In this document: positions 1 through 6,439 of the stretch, in pieces
Layout: every line of letters begins with the position of its first letter
How positions within the stretch are numbered: the stretch's first letter is position 1
Assembly (NCBI RefSeq): GCF_946187255.1
Contig: NZ_CAMHRZ010000124.1
Span: 1-9,612, forward strand
Direction of reading: 5' to 3'
Length of the DNA stretch: 9,612 nt
From: an uncultured Ruminococcus sp.
GTDB taxonomy: Bacteria; Bacillota; Clostridia; Oscillospirales; Ruminococcaceae
Translations under genes and position numbers: made by a program
The notes under the pieces: generated by a model
The model's database searches: none
What the model was told of the DNA's origin: nothing
The model's input: only the letters and a program-made list of their open reading frames with translations

Positions 1-41
1 CCGCTGTGGTTCTCAACGAGGACTGAGATCGTATGCTTCAT
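1..41 (-). CDS. ilvN: Acetolactate synthase small (regulatory) subunit, N-terminal fragment
   Basis: Only the first 13 codons and part of the 14th lie in the window; the gene runs off the left edge. The translation reads MKHTISVLVENHSG, the typical opening of the IlvN/IlvH ACT domain, which binds valine and gives feedback control of the acetolactate synthase holoenzyme. The ATG at 41-39 has a GGAGG ribosome binding site (55-51) nine bases upstream, so the start is well supported. The catalytic partner ilvB is on the same strand but is separated from it by an unrelated 182-codon gene and about 200 bases of AT-rich DNA. Identity rests on a short peptide, but that peptide is highly characteristic of the family. 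Confidence 0.85.
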   Translation of the reverse strand, partial: MKHTISVLVENHS

Positions 42-245
42 ATTTTATAACCTCCGTTTTTTGGTGGGTATCGACCCCACATTAAATTATTATACTATCA
101 TATTATGGATATTTCTTTAAATATTTTTCGTGATATGATGAACAGGCGAATTTAGTCAATTATCACAGTAAAACGCGCCTGTGACGTAAGATAAAGTGCC
201 CTTATCATATATATTACACAAAATGCGCCGTCCGTCTCCGCGCCA
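42..245 (-). promoter_or_regulatory. Intergenic region and leader upstream of ilvN, with possible promoter
   Basis: This 204-base AT-rich gap separates the unknown gene from ilvN. A candidate sigma-A promoter on the minus strand has -35 TTGACT (159-154), an 18-base spacer and -10 TATCAC (135-130), which is a modest match. A perfect TATAAT also occurs at 94-89 but lacks a recognisable -35. Close to the ribosome binding site, GTGGG (64-68) and CCCAC (76-80) can form a small 5-bp hairpin with a 7-base loop. No T-box, leader peptide rich in Leu/Val/Ile codons, or convincing terminator after the upstream gene was found. Whether ilvN is transcribed separately or by read-through from ilvB is therefore open. 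Confidence 0.4.
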
Positions 246-794
246 CTAGTACTTTTCCCTGCCGCTGTTGCGCTCAAACAGGGGTGCCAGCGCTGCCAGA
301 CATTCGTTCATACTGTATGCCGAAAATACCTCTCCGCCATACTCTATATCCGCCGCGCCGTTGCTGACCAGCGTCAGCACCTCGCGCATGGAGTAGTCAC
401 ACTCGTTGTCGGTAAGCACAAGGGTATACTCCCCGTGACGGGAGAGCCAGTCCAGCAATTTCATGCTCACAGCGCCGGGCTTGGTTATTACAGCCTTGCC
501 CTGCATACCCATATCTATCACCAGCAGCCCGAACCTGATATCGTCCGAAAGGCAGGTGATACAGCCTTTTCCGCGCGGGGTGAGCACTGCGTACTCCCCC
601 ACTCTCACGGAGTTGTCCAGCTCTTTCATAAGTGCGGCGGAAAGTGCGTCCGCGTAGGGCTCACCCGTTTCATTCTCATTCAGCCGCCTGACAAACTGCC
701 TTTCGATCTCATTCCTGTCACGCAGGGATATAAGATCGACCAGCAGTCCCCAGTCGTAGTCACTGCCGTAGCTCAGTATCCTGTAATGCAGCAT
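246..794 (-). CDS. Hypothetical protein of 182 residues between ilvB and ilvN
   Basis: I do not recognise this protein. It opens MLHYRILSYGSDYDWGLLVD and ends in FERNSGREKY, has no signal peptide or clear membrane segment, and looks like a soluble cytoplasmic protein of mixed alpha/beta character. The middle (KGCITCLSDDIRFGLLVIDM, then TLVLTDNECDYSMREVL) suggests alternating strands and helices, and one CxxC-like pair is absent: the two middle cysteines are isolated. The ATG at 794-792 is preferred because AGAGGTG (805-799) sits just upstream and the codon falls 10 bases after the ilvB stop. An in-frame TTG at 833 would extend the protein by 13 residues into ilvB. Spacing implies co-transcription with ilvB. 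A link to branched-chain amino acid metabolism is only an inference from position. Confidence 0.8.
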   Translation of the reverse strand: MLHYRILSYGSDYDWGLLVDLISLRDRNEIERQFVRRLNENETGEPYADALSAALMKELDNSVRVGEYAVLTPRGKGCITCLSDDIRFGLLVIDMGMQGKAVITKPGAVSMKLLDWLSRHGEYTLVLTDNECDYSMREVLTLVSNGAADIEYGGEVFSAYSMNECLAALAPLFERNSGREKY

Positions 795-798
795 ATCG

Positions 799-805
799 CA
801 CCTCT
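799..805 (-). promoter_or_regulatory. Ribosome binding site that selects the start of the 182-residue protein
   Basis: On the minus strand AGAGGTG begins on the first base pair of the ilvB stop-codon region (TGA at 807-805) and lies four bases before the ATG at 794. The GAGG core is six bases from the start codon, a normal distance. This overlap with the end of ilvB suggests translational coupling and argues against the longer TTG-started form. Confidence 0.65.
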
Positions 806-2442
806 CACAGTGTGGGGAAATCCTTATCCACAACGACCTCGCACAGCAGCATACCCTTGCTCTCTGCCAGCTCGTCTATGGCTTTTTCGGCACTCTTTGC
901 GTCCTTTACGCGGACAGCGGGTATACCGTAGGCTGCTGCCAGCTTGACGAAATCGGGGGAACCGTCAAGGAATACAGCCATCTGTCTGTCATTGTAGCCC
1001 TTGGTCTGCAATTCTCTTACCATGCCCAGGCGGGTGTTGGTGAATACTATCACCTTTACGTCAACGCCGTACTGCACCGCAGTTGCCAGCTCCATCATAT
1101 TCATCTGGAAGCCTCCGTCACCGCATATCGCCACTGTGGGGCGTGTCTCGTCAGCCATGCGCGCACCTATGGCGCAGGGCAGCGAATAACCCATAGTGCC
1201 CATACCGCCCGAAGTCAGGAAGCGTCCGCCCTGTTTAAAATGGTATCTGCTGGTCCATATCTGGTTCTGTCCAACGTCCGCGCAGATATTTACATTGGCG
1301 GGCATACGCTCTGCCAGTTTGCTGATGAACTCCTTGGGATTTACGGTGCCCTTGGCGGGCTTAGCAAATTCCTCGTGAGTACGCTGTTCATCGATATGCT
1401 TCAGCCATGCGGTGTGATCCGCATTGCCCTCGGGGTGCTTTTCAAGGTAATCCAGCATCTGGCGAAGCACTGTCTTCGCATCGCCTACCAGCGGAAGATC
1501 CGCACCTATGTTCTTGCCTATCTCGGCGGGGTCGATATCTATATGCAGTATCTTTGTATCCTTTTCCAGTTCCAGCGGAGTTTTGACCGCACGGTCGCCC
1601 ACACGCGCACCTACCAGGAACAGGGTATCGCAGGCATTCACCGCATCATTTGCCAGCTTTATGCCGTGGGTACCTATCATGCCCACAAAAAGCGGGTCGT
1701 CATCGGAGAATACGGATATGCCCATCATCGTGGTGATAACGGGTATATTCAGCTTTCTTGAAAGCTCCACTATCTCTTCCTGCGCATTGGACGCGAACAC
1801 ACCGCCGCCGATACATATAAGCGGCTTTTCCGCAGTGCGCAGTGCCTCGGTGACACGCTTCACCTGCAAAGAGTTGCCCTTGCCTGTGGGCTTGTAGCTG
1901 CGTATCTCGCACTTTTTGGGATATTTGAAATCCAGCGTCATCTTCTGAACGTCCATAGGTACATCTATCAGCACAGGACCCGGTCTGCCCGTGCCTGCGA
2001 TGAAGAAAGCCTCCTTGAACACGCGGCCTACGTCAGCGGGGTCTTTAAGGAGATAGCTGTGCTTTACAAAGGGTTCAGCCGCGCCCGTAACATCAGCCTC
2101 CTGAAAAACATCCGAGCCTATCTGGTCGGTATTGACCTGACCCGTGATACATACCAGGGGTATGGAATCAGCATAAGCCGTAGCTATGGCTGTGATGAGG
2201 TTGACCGCACCGGGTCCCGAAGTCGCGATACAGACTGCGGGCTTGCCCGATATCCTGGCATAGCCGCTGGCTGCGTGACCTCCGTTAGCCTCATGCCTTA
2301 CAAGAACGTGTTTTATATCCTTTTCAGCGTCAAGCAGTGCGTCGTAAAACGGACATATAGCAGCGCCCGGGTAACCGTAGACGACTTTTATCTCCTCCGC
2401 CTTCAAGCATTCCACCATCGCCTGACTGACTGTCATTTTCAT
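805..2442 (-). CDS. ilvB: Acetolactate synthase large (catalytic) subunit
   Basis: This thiamine-diphosphate enzyme condenses two pyruvates to 2-acetolactate, or pyruvate with 2-oxobutyrate to acetohydroxybutyrate, the first common step of valine, leucine and isoleucine synthesis. The 545 residues are a normal length and cover the three family domains: the N-terminal Pyr domain with catalytic Glu51 in RHEA, the SGPGAVN stretch (75-81) and FQEAD (113-117); the central TPP/FAD-type domain from about residue 190; and the C-terminal PP domain with DVGQNQIW (389-396) and the TPP/metal motif GDGGFQMNM (441-449) followed by TNTRLGMV (468-475). The usual NN pair before LGMV is TN here; the second Asn (469) is kept. 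The ATG has AGGAGGT (2456-2450) eight bases upstream; an ATG two codons later is less well spaced. It has its own promoter and is followed directly by an unknown gene, not by ilvN. Confidence 0.95.
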   Translation of the reverse strand: MKMTVSQAMVECLKAEEIKVVYGYPGAAICPFYDALLDAEKDIKHVLVRHEANGGHAASGYARISGKPAVCIATSGPGAVNLITAIATAYADSIPLVCITGQVNTDQIGSDVFQEADVTGAAEPFVKHSYLLKDPADVGRVFKEAFFIAGTGRPGPVLIDVPMDVQKMTLDFKYPKKCEIRSYKPTGKGNSLQVKRVTEALRTAEKPLICIGGGVFASNAQEEIVELSRKLNIPVITTMMGISVFSDDDPLFVGMIGTHGIKLANDAVNACDTLFLVGARVGDRAVKTPLELEKDTKILHIDIDPAEIGKNIGADLPLVGDAKTVLRQMLDYLEKHPEGNADHTAWLKHIDEQRTHEEFAKPAKGTVNPKEFISKLAERMPANVNICADVGQNQIWTSRYHFKQGGRFLTSGGMGTMGYSLPCAIGARMADETRPTVAICGDGGFQMNMMELATAVQYGVDVKVIVFTNTRLGMVRELQTKGYNDRQMAVFLDGSPDFVKLAAAYGIPAVRVKDAKSAEKAIDELAESKGMLLCEVVVDKDFPTL

Positions 2443-2467
2443 ATTGAACTACCTCCTTCGGTAAGAT

Positions 2468-2494
2468 TTTTTACTGCTTTGGGTGCAGTAAAAA
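2468..2494 (-). promoter_or_regulatory. 10-bp inverted repeat at the 5' end of the ilvB transcript
   Basis: The arms TTTTTACTGC (2468-2477) and GCAGTAAAAA (2485-2494) are perfectly complementary around a 7-base loop. On the minus strand it begins within a few bases of the predicted ilvB transcription start and ends 11 bases before the AGGAGGT ribosome binding site. It is not a minus-strand terminator, because A residues rather than a U-tract follow it. It may be a repressor operator over +1 or a 5' stem-loop that affects mRNA stability or translation. Confidence 0.6.
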
Positions 2495-2502
2495 TTTATA
2501 TA

Positions 2503-2531
2503 ATTATAACATATCCCGCGCTTAAAGTCAA
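2503..2531 (-). promoter_or_regulatory. Near-consensus sigma-A promoter of ilvB
   Basis: On the minus strand the -35 is TTGACT (2531-2526), the spacer is exactly 17 bases, and the -10 is a perfect TATAAT (2508-2503) preceded by TGT, giving an extended -10. Transcription should start near 2496, leaving a leader of about 54 bases. That is far too short for a T-box, so regulation is more likely at the promoter or by the adjacent palindrome. Confidence 0.8.
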
Positions 2532-2535
2532 CACC

Positions 2536-2564
2536 ATTATTAACAGATTTGTCATTTTCGTCAA
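2536..2564 (-). promoter_or_regulatory. Second, upstream candidate promoter of ilvB
   Basis: TTGACG (2564-2559) and AATAAT (2541-2536) are separated by 17 bases; each hexamer differs from consensus at one position. It lies immediately upstream of the stronger promoter, the two being four bases apart. The pair could be tandem promoters, or this one may be a chance match in AT-rich DNA. Confidence 0.4.
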
Positions 2565-2624
2565 CTTCACCGCTTTAGTGTGAAACACCGCAAAACAGCC
2601 CTGTACAGCTCCTGTTTCGGGCAT

Positions 2625-2652
2625 AAAAAAGGGAACGGTATCCCGTTCCCTT
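2625..2652 (-). terminator. Intrinsic terminator of the M23 peptidase gene pair
   Basis: Arms AAGGGAACGG (2629-2638) and CCGTTCCCTT (2643-2652) form a perfect 10-bp stem with a 4-base loop. On the minus strand it is followed by a U-run (A's at 2630-2625 on the plus strand). It begins only eight bases after the stop codon of the 615-residue peptidase and isolates that operon from ilvB. Confidence 0.92.
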
Positions 2653-2660
2653 AAAAGGCT

Positions 2661-4508
2661 TTATTGCGAGCTTTCGCTCTTGTCCTTTTCGGACTTCTCG
2701 TCCTTCTCGTCATCGGGTATCTCCACCTTGACGGTCTCGGACTTTTTGCTCTTGTCGGTCTCTGTCACCTTGATGGTGTCCGCATCATTGCTGCTGCTGC
2801 GTCTGAGTGAAGAGCTTCCGCCGTGTTCGGTATCTATGGTGAGATCCACATAGTATGTGGGATTGAGCACATAGCCCTCGTAGCGTATCTCGAAATGGAG
2901 ATGGTCTCCCGTCGAATAGCCCGTGGAGCCCATGAGCCCTATGATATCGCCCTGCTTCACCTGGTCGCCGGGCTCGACCAGCACCTCGCACATATGACCG
3001 TACAGTGTGATGAAATCATTGCCGTGGTCGATAATGACGTAGTTGCCGTATCCGCCGCCGCAGCCGCAGGATTCGTATTTGCCGTAGTCGTGAGTGCAGG
3101 TGGTGTTGGTCATGATGACCGTGCCTGTCTCGCTGGCGTGTATCTCATATCCGTGATCGCCGCCGATATCTATACCCTTATGGTAGGTACCCCACCTTGC
3201 GCCCACGCCTGAGTTTATCGTATAGCACTGGGGTACAGGCCATGCGAAGTTATAGGTGGGCTCATCCTCGGGTATCTCCTCGTCGTTCTTGATGCGCTCT
3301 CTGATATCCTCGTGCAGTTCTTCCAGCCTTGCATCCGCCAGCACCATAGTCGCTGCCACTTCCTCGTCAAAGGAAGTATTTCCCGTGGGCTGTTTCAGTA
3401 CGGTACCAAGGCTTTCAGCAGCTCTTATCTTCTCCAGATTGAACTGAGCTTCCTGCTCTTTCAGCTTCTTCTGCTTCTCCTGCAAAAGCAGCTTAGCCTG
3501 TGCAGAGGAATTGTATATCTCGTCCAGCTTCGCCTTTTTCGAGTCGAACAGCGCGTACTGCTTGTCCAGCTCCGCCTGCTGTGCGTCGAGGTCAGCCTGC
3601 TTTATCTCGATCTGCTCCTGCAAACCGTAAAGCTCGTCGATGATATTGTCATCGTGAGCCGCCACGCGCTTGATGAGCTCCATGCGCATGAGTATATCAT
3701 AGAAGCTGTCCGATTCCAGCAGTACGGTGGTATAGGAATCCGCACCCGAAAGGTACAGCGCTCTCAGCCTTTTTTTCAGGCGCTCGGTGCCGTCCTCTAT
3801 CTGCGAATTGATCCTTTCCAGCTCGCGCTTGTTGCTGCCCACCTGTACTTCCAGCGAAGCCATAGACTTGTTGAGTATATAAAGCTCGTTGTCCAGTTCC
3901 TCTGTGCGCTTTTTGATGCTTTTGAGCATCTTGCCTTCCTCGCGCAGGGCGGTGTCCGCATCGGATATCTCTATCTTGAGTTCCGACTGCTTGCCGATTA
4001 TATCCCTCAGTGCTTCCGCATAGCCCGAGATATCGGTAACTGTCAGCGGCTCGTATACATCATCGGGTGAAGTCGGGTTCTCCGACGACGAGGAATCATC
4101 CGTCTGCTGGGTATTCCCCTGCTGGTCGTTGTTATAGCCCGTACTTCCGTCGTAATTGTACCCGCCGTTATCGTAGCCCGTACTTCCGTCGTAGCCAGTA
4201 CTTCCGTTGTCGTAGCCCGTACCGCCGTCGTAGTTATATCCGCCGTTGTCGTAGCCGCCGTCGTAACCGTATCCTCCGTCGTAGCCGTAGCCTCCGTCAT
4301 AGCCATACCCGCCGTCATAGCCGTAACCACCGTCGTAACCGTAACCGCCGTCATAGCCGTATCCGCCGTAGTCATATCCTCCGTCGTAGCCGCTGTCATA
4401 ATAGGCTTCCGCCTTTGTGGGGTCTTCCCCTCCCCCTATGACCGACACCGTCACACACAGTGCCGCCGTCAGTGAGAGAAGTCTAATAAAGCCCTTGTGT
4501 TTGTTCAT
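2661..4508 (-). CDS. Secreted M23 peptidoglycan endopeptidase with Tyr-Gly-Asp repeat domain
   Basis: This 615-residue exported protein probably cleaves peptide cross-links in the cell wall under FtsEX control. Order of parts: signal peptide (1 to about 35, possible cleavage after TKAEA); a low-complexity Tyr/Gly/Asp/Asn region (36-128) with six perfect YGYDGG repeats (50-85); an acidic/Ser linker (about 129-155); a long coiled coil (about 160-410) containing the segment RLRALYLSGADSY...MRMELIKRVAAHDD typical of PcsB/CwlO/EnvC-like proteins; an M23 (LytM) domain (about 420-555); and a Lys/Glu/Ser-rich tail. All M23 residues are present: H443 and D447 (HKGID), H505 (LYGH), H536 and H538 (HLHFE). 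An insertion with C471, H473, C481 and C483 lies in the catalytic domain. ATG start with AGGAGT five bases upstream. It lies 50 bases after its paralogue and is followed by a terminator. Confidence 0.92.
   Translation of the reverse strand: MNKHKGFIRLLSLTAALCVTVSVIGGGEDPTKAEAYYDSGYDGGYDYGGYGYDGGYGYDGGYGYDGGYGYDGGYGYDGGYGYDGGYDNGGYNYDGGTGYDNGSTGYDGSTGYDNGGYNYDGSTGYNNDQQGNTQQTDDSSSSENPTSPDDVYEPLTVTDISGYAEALRDIIGKQSELKIEISDADTALREEGKMLKSIKKRTEELDNELYILNKSMASLEVQVGSNKRELERINSQIEDGTERLKKRLRALYLSGADSYTTVLLESDSFYDILMRMELIKRVAAHDDNIIDELYGLQEQIEIKQADLDAQQAELDKQYALFDSKKAKLDEIYNSSAQAKLLLQEKQKKLKEQEAQFNLEKIRAAESLGTVLKQPTGNTSFDEEVAATMVLADARLEELHEDIRERIKNDEEIPEDEPTYNFAWPVPQCYTINSGVGARWGTYHKGIDIGGDHGYEIHASETGTVIMTNTTCTHDYGKYESCGCGGGYGNYVIIDHGNDFITLYGHMCEVLVEPGDQVKQGDIIGLMGSTGYSTGDHLHFEIRYEGYVLNPTYYVDLTIDTEHGGSSSLRRSSSNDADTIKVTETDKSKKSETVKVEIPDDEKDEKSEKDKSESSQ
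4254..4361 (-). repeat. Six tandem 18-bp units encoding YGYDGG
   Basis: Residues 50-85 of the 615-residue peptidase are six consecutive copies of the hexapeptide YGYDGG. The DNA units differ mostly at third codon positions (for example CCGTCG versus CCGTCA), so the peptide has been kept while the DNA has drifted. Degenerate GYD/NYD-type units continue to about residue 125 (plus-strand position near 4134). Tandem units of this type can change copy number by slippage. Confidence 0.9.
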
Positions 4509-4558
4509 TTTACACTCCTTATATCAAGAAACAGAAGAAAGTGCATTCAGTGAGATCA

Positions 4559-6223
4559 TCACATAGTGTAGCTTACATAATCCGCAGGGTCTACCTGTAC
4601 CATTCCCCAGCCGCTGCTGCTGGGCACCTGTACCTCAAAATGGGTATGGGGTCCCGTGGAGTGGCCTGTGGAACCTACATAGCCGATGACCTGTCCTTGT
4701 TCAACGTGCTGTCCCACCGATACGACGATATTGTTGGCGTGACCGTAAAGGGTCCAGTAGCCGTTGCCGTGATCGATGATGCAGTACCTTCCGTAACCGC
4801 CGCCGCAGCCGCAGGAATAGTTCTTGCCGAAGTCGTGAGGACAAGTGTTCGCCATATCTATTACCGTACCCGAATCAGCCGCAACTATCTCGGCGTTGTA
4901 GATACTGCCGTCGTAGATGTCGATACCCTTGTGGTTGCCCACCAGCGAGCCCGAATTTCTCCAGCCGAACTGGTAGGATACCCTGTTGTGTCCGGGAACG
5001 GGCCATGTGAACTGGGATATCGGAACATAGCCGTAATTATCGTTATTGCTGATATCACCGCTGCTGCTCGAACCGCTGTCGCTGCTGCCGGAATCATTGC
5101 TGCTTCCGCTGTCACTGCTGCCGCTGTCACTGCTGCCGCTGTCGCTCTTGCCGCTGTCGCTGCCGCCGTTATCCGAAGAACCGCCGTTGTCGGAGTTATC
5201 CTGCTGCTGTGCAGCATTCTTTGCTTCCGCCTGACGCTTTTTCTCCTCTTCCTGCTTACGCTTTTCCTCTTCCTGCCTTAATCTTTCTTCTTCCTGTTTT
5301 TTGCGCTCTTCTTCCTTCCTGCGCTCTTCCTCCTGACGAGCCTTTTCCTCGTCAGCCTTCTTCTTCGCCTCCGCATTGATCTGCATACGCTGCATATACA
5401 GATCGTCCAGGTGCTTCTGGAACTGTTCCTTTTCCTGCTCGATCATTGCCAGATTGTTCTCATAGATCTCCTTGTTGGCATTCATATCCTCCAGAGCTAT
5501 CTGGCTCTCGTTGAGCAGCACCTGCAGTTTGTCGCGCTGTTTCTCATGCGCCTCTTTCTGGGACTGGAGCTCCGCCTGCTTGCTTTCAAGCTCGGTCTTT
5601 TCGGAGTTGAGCTCCGCTTCCTCAGCCTCATACTGATCCTTCAGCACTATAAGATCGTCGATCATCTTATCATCATGCTCGGCTACTCTCTTCACCAGCT
5701 CCATCTTCATCAGCATATCATAGAAATCCGATGCGCCTATGATGATATCCGAATAGGTATTGTTACCTGCGACGTACATGGCTTTCAGTCTTTCCTTGAA
5801 ATCGCCTACGCCCTCCACGATCTGTCCGTGCTTTTCCTCTACCTGTACCTCCTTGACTGATATCGATTCCTCCAGCGCCGCGATATCGTCCTGAGTTGCG
5901 GAGATGGAATCCGTGAGGGTCATGATAGTCTGCTGTACAGTGATTATCTGCTCCTCGATGGCTTTCCTGTTCTCCTCTTCGGCATCGATATCATCTTTGG
6001 TCTCCTCGATCTTCTTATCGAGTTCCTCCTGCTTGGCGATAAGGTCCTGTATGCTCTGCTTGTCTTCGGAGATAGCCTCCTGGTTCTCCTTGAGCTTTGC
6101 GCTATGTGCGTGAGCTGTTTCTGTTCTCACTACACTGCTGTCCGCTCCCGAAAAAACAGACGCGCAGATCAGCACTGCTGCGGTACACGCAACAGCCCTC
6201 TTAAAGCCTGTCAGTTTGTTCAT
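4559..6223 (-). CDS. Secreted M23 peptidoglycan endopeptidase with coiled coil and charged/Ser-rich linker
   Basis: This 554-residue exported protein is the first of two paralogues downstream of ftsEX and the most standard candidate for the FtsEX-activated wall hydrolase. Parts: signal peptide (1 to about 39, possible cleavage after AHA); coiled coil (about 40-285) with RLKAMYVAGNNTY...MKMELVKRVAEHDD, the PcsB/CwlO/EnvC-like core; an Arg/Lys/Glu stretch (about 286-335) likely to be a single charged helix; a Ser/Asp/Gly linker (about 342-393); and a C-terminal M23 domain (about 400-550). Catalytic and zinc residues are intact: H431 and D435 (HKGID), H495 (LYGH), H526 and H528 (HTHFE). The insertion with C461, H463, C471 and C473 matches that in its paralogue. 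The ATG is preceded by GGAGG at a spacing of eight. No terminator separates it from the next gene, so the pair should be co-transcribed. Confidence 0.93.
   Translation of the reverse strand: MNKLTGFKRAVACTAAVLICASVFSGADSSVVRTETAHAHSAKLKENQEAISEDKQSIQDLIAKQEELDKKIEETKDDIDAEEENRKAIEEQIITVQQTIMTLTDSISATQDDIAALEESISVKEVQVEEKHGQIVEGVGDFKERLKAMYVAGNNTYSDIIIGASDFYDMLMKMELVKRVAEHDDKMIDDLIVLKDQYEAEEAELNSEKTELESKQAELQSQKEAHEKQRDKLQVLLNESQIALEDMNANKEIYENNLAMIEQEKEQFQKHLDDLYMQRMQINAEAKKKADEEKARQEEERRKEEERKKQEEERLRQEEEKRKQEEEKKRQAEAKNAAQQQDNSDNGGSSDNGGSDSGKSDSGSSDSGSSDSGSSNDSGSSDSGSSSSGDISNNDNYGYVPISQFTWPVPGHNRVSYQFGWRNSGSLVGNHKGIDIYDGSIYNAEIVAADSGTVIDMANTCPHDFGKNYSCGCGGGYGRYCIIDHGNGYWTLYGHANNIVVSVGQHVEQGQVIGYVGSTGHSTGPHTHFEVQVPSSSGWGMVQVDPADYVSYTM
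5060..5158 (-). repeat. Ser-Asp-Gly low-complexity repeat (units of SDSGS) in the M23 linker
   Basis: Residues about 356-388 of the 554-residue peptidase are imperfect tandem 15-base units encoding DSGSS. This is a flexible, probably disordered linker between the charged helix and the catalytic domain. The adjoining Arg/Lys/Glu block (plus positions about 5219-5359) is a second repetitive segment. Confidence 0.8.
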
Positions 6224-6379
6224 TGAAATTCCTCCGTCAAAGCTGCGGCTCTATGTATCTTTATTATACCGCAGAATTTTTACACAATTTGTCATTTTAT
6301 AATAGAGACCACTGAAAAGTCCCGCCGAACCTCCCCTAAAAAGACACGGCAAAGACTTCATACTCCTAAAGTCTCACAC
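6224..6379 (-). promoter_or_regulatory. Region between the ftsX terminator and the first M23 gene, with a candidate promoter
   Basis: A perfect TATAAT (6268-6263, minus strand) lies about 40 bases before the 554-residue peptidase start, but no good -35 is found at 16-18 bases. The -10 is enclosed by an inverted repeat, CTGCGG (6243-6248) and CCGCAG (6269-6274), which could be an operator. Another 6-bp dyad, AGACTT/AAGTCT, lies near 6354-6374. Since ftsX has its own terminator just upstream, the peptidase pair probably needs a promoter here, and activator dependence would explain the missing -35. Confidence 0.4.
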
Positions 6380-6418
6380 AAAAAGGCAGAAAACGTGATC
6401 ATACCCCGTCCCCTGCCT
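6380..6418 (-). terminator. Intrinsic terminator after ftsX
   Basis: On the minus strand AGGCAG (6418-6413) pairs with CTGCCT (6389-6384). The stem can continue inward through three G-U pairs and an ACG/CGU segment to an 11-base loop. It is followed by a short U-run (A's at 6384-6380 on the plus strand). It begins 21 bases after the ftsX stop. The G-U pairs and long arms suggest moderate strength, so some read-through into the peptidase genes is possible. Confidence 0.7.
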
Positions 6419-6439
6419 GATTTTGTCAATATCTTTGGC

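Noticed and set aside
39..82. A 14-codon minus-strand reading frame (ATG at 82-80) whose TGA overlaps the ilvN ATG, resembling a leader peptide
   Set aside because: No ribosome binding site precedes it and it has a single Ile and no Leu or Val codons, so it does not look like an attenuator peptide.
201..245. Possible terminator after the 182-residue protein gene
   Set aside because: Only a 4-bp GCGC/GCGC stem with an 11-base loop before a short T-run; too weak to call.
4043..4441. Long repetitive open frames (Thr/Ala-rich and Arg/Ser-rich) over the Tyr-Gly-Asp repeat
   Set aside because: They are shifted or antisense readings of the 18-bp tandem units of the M23 gene and have no credible start signals.
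4541..5281. Plus-strand 246-codon open frame rich in Ala/Val
   Set aside because: Antisense shadow of the 554-residue peptidase; composition simply reflects complementary codons of the M23 domain and Ser/Asp linker.
6279..6284. WalR-like half-site TGTAAA upstream of the first M23 gene
   Set aside because: The second half expected after five bases reads TGCGGT, so the full direct repeat is not present.
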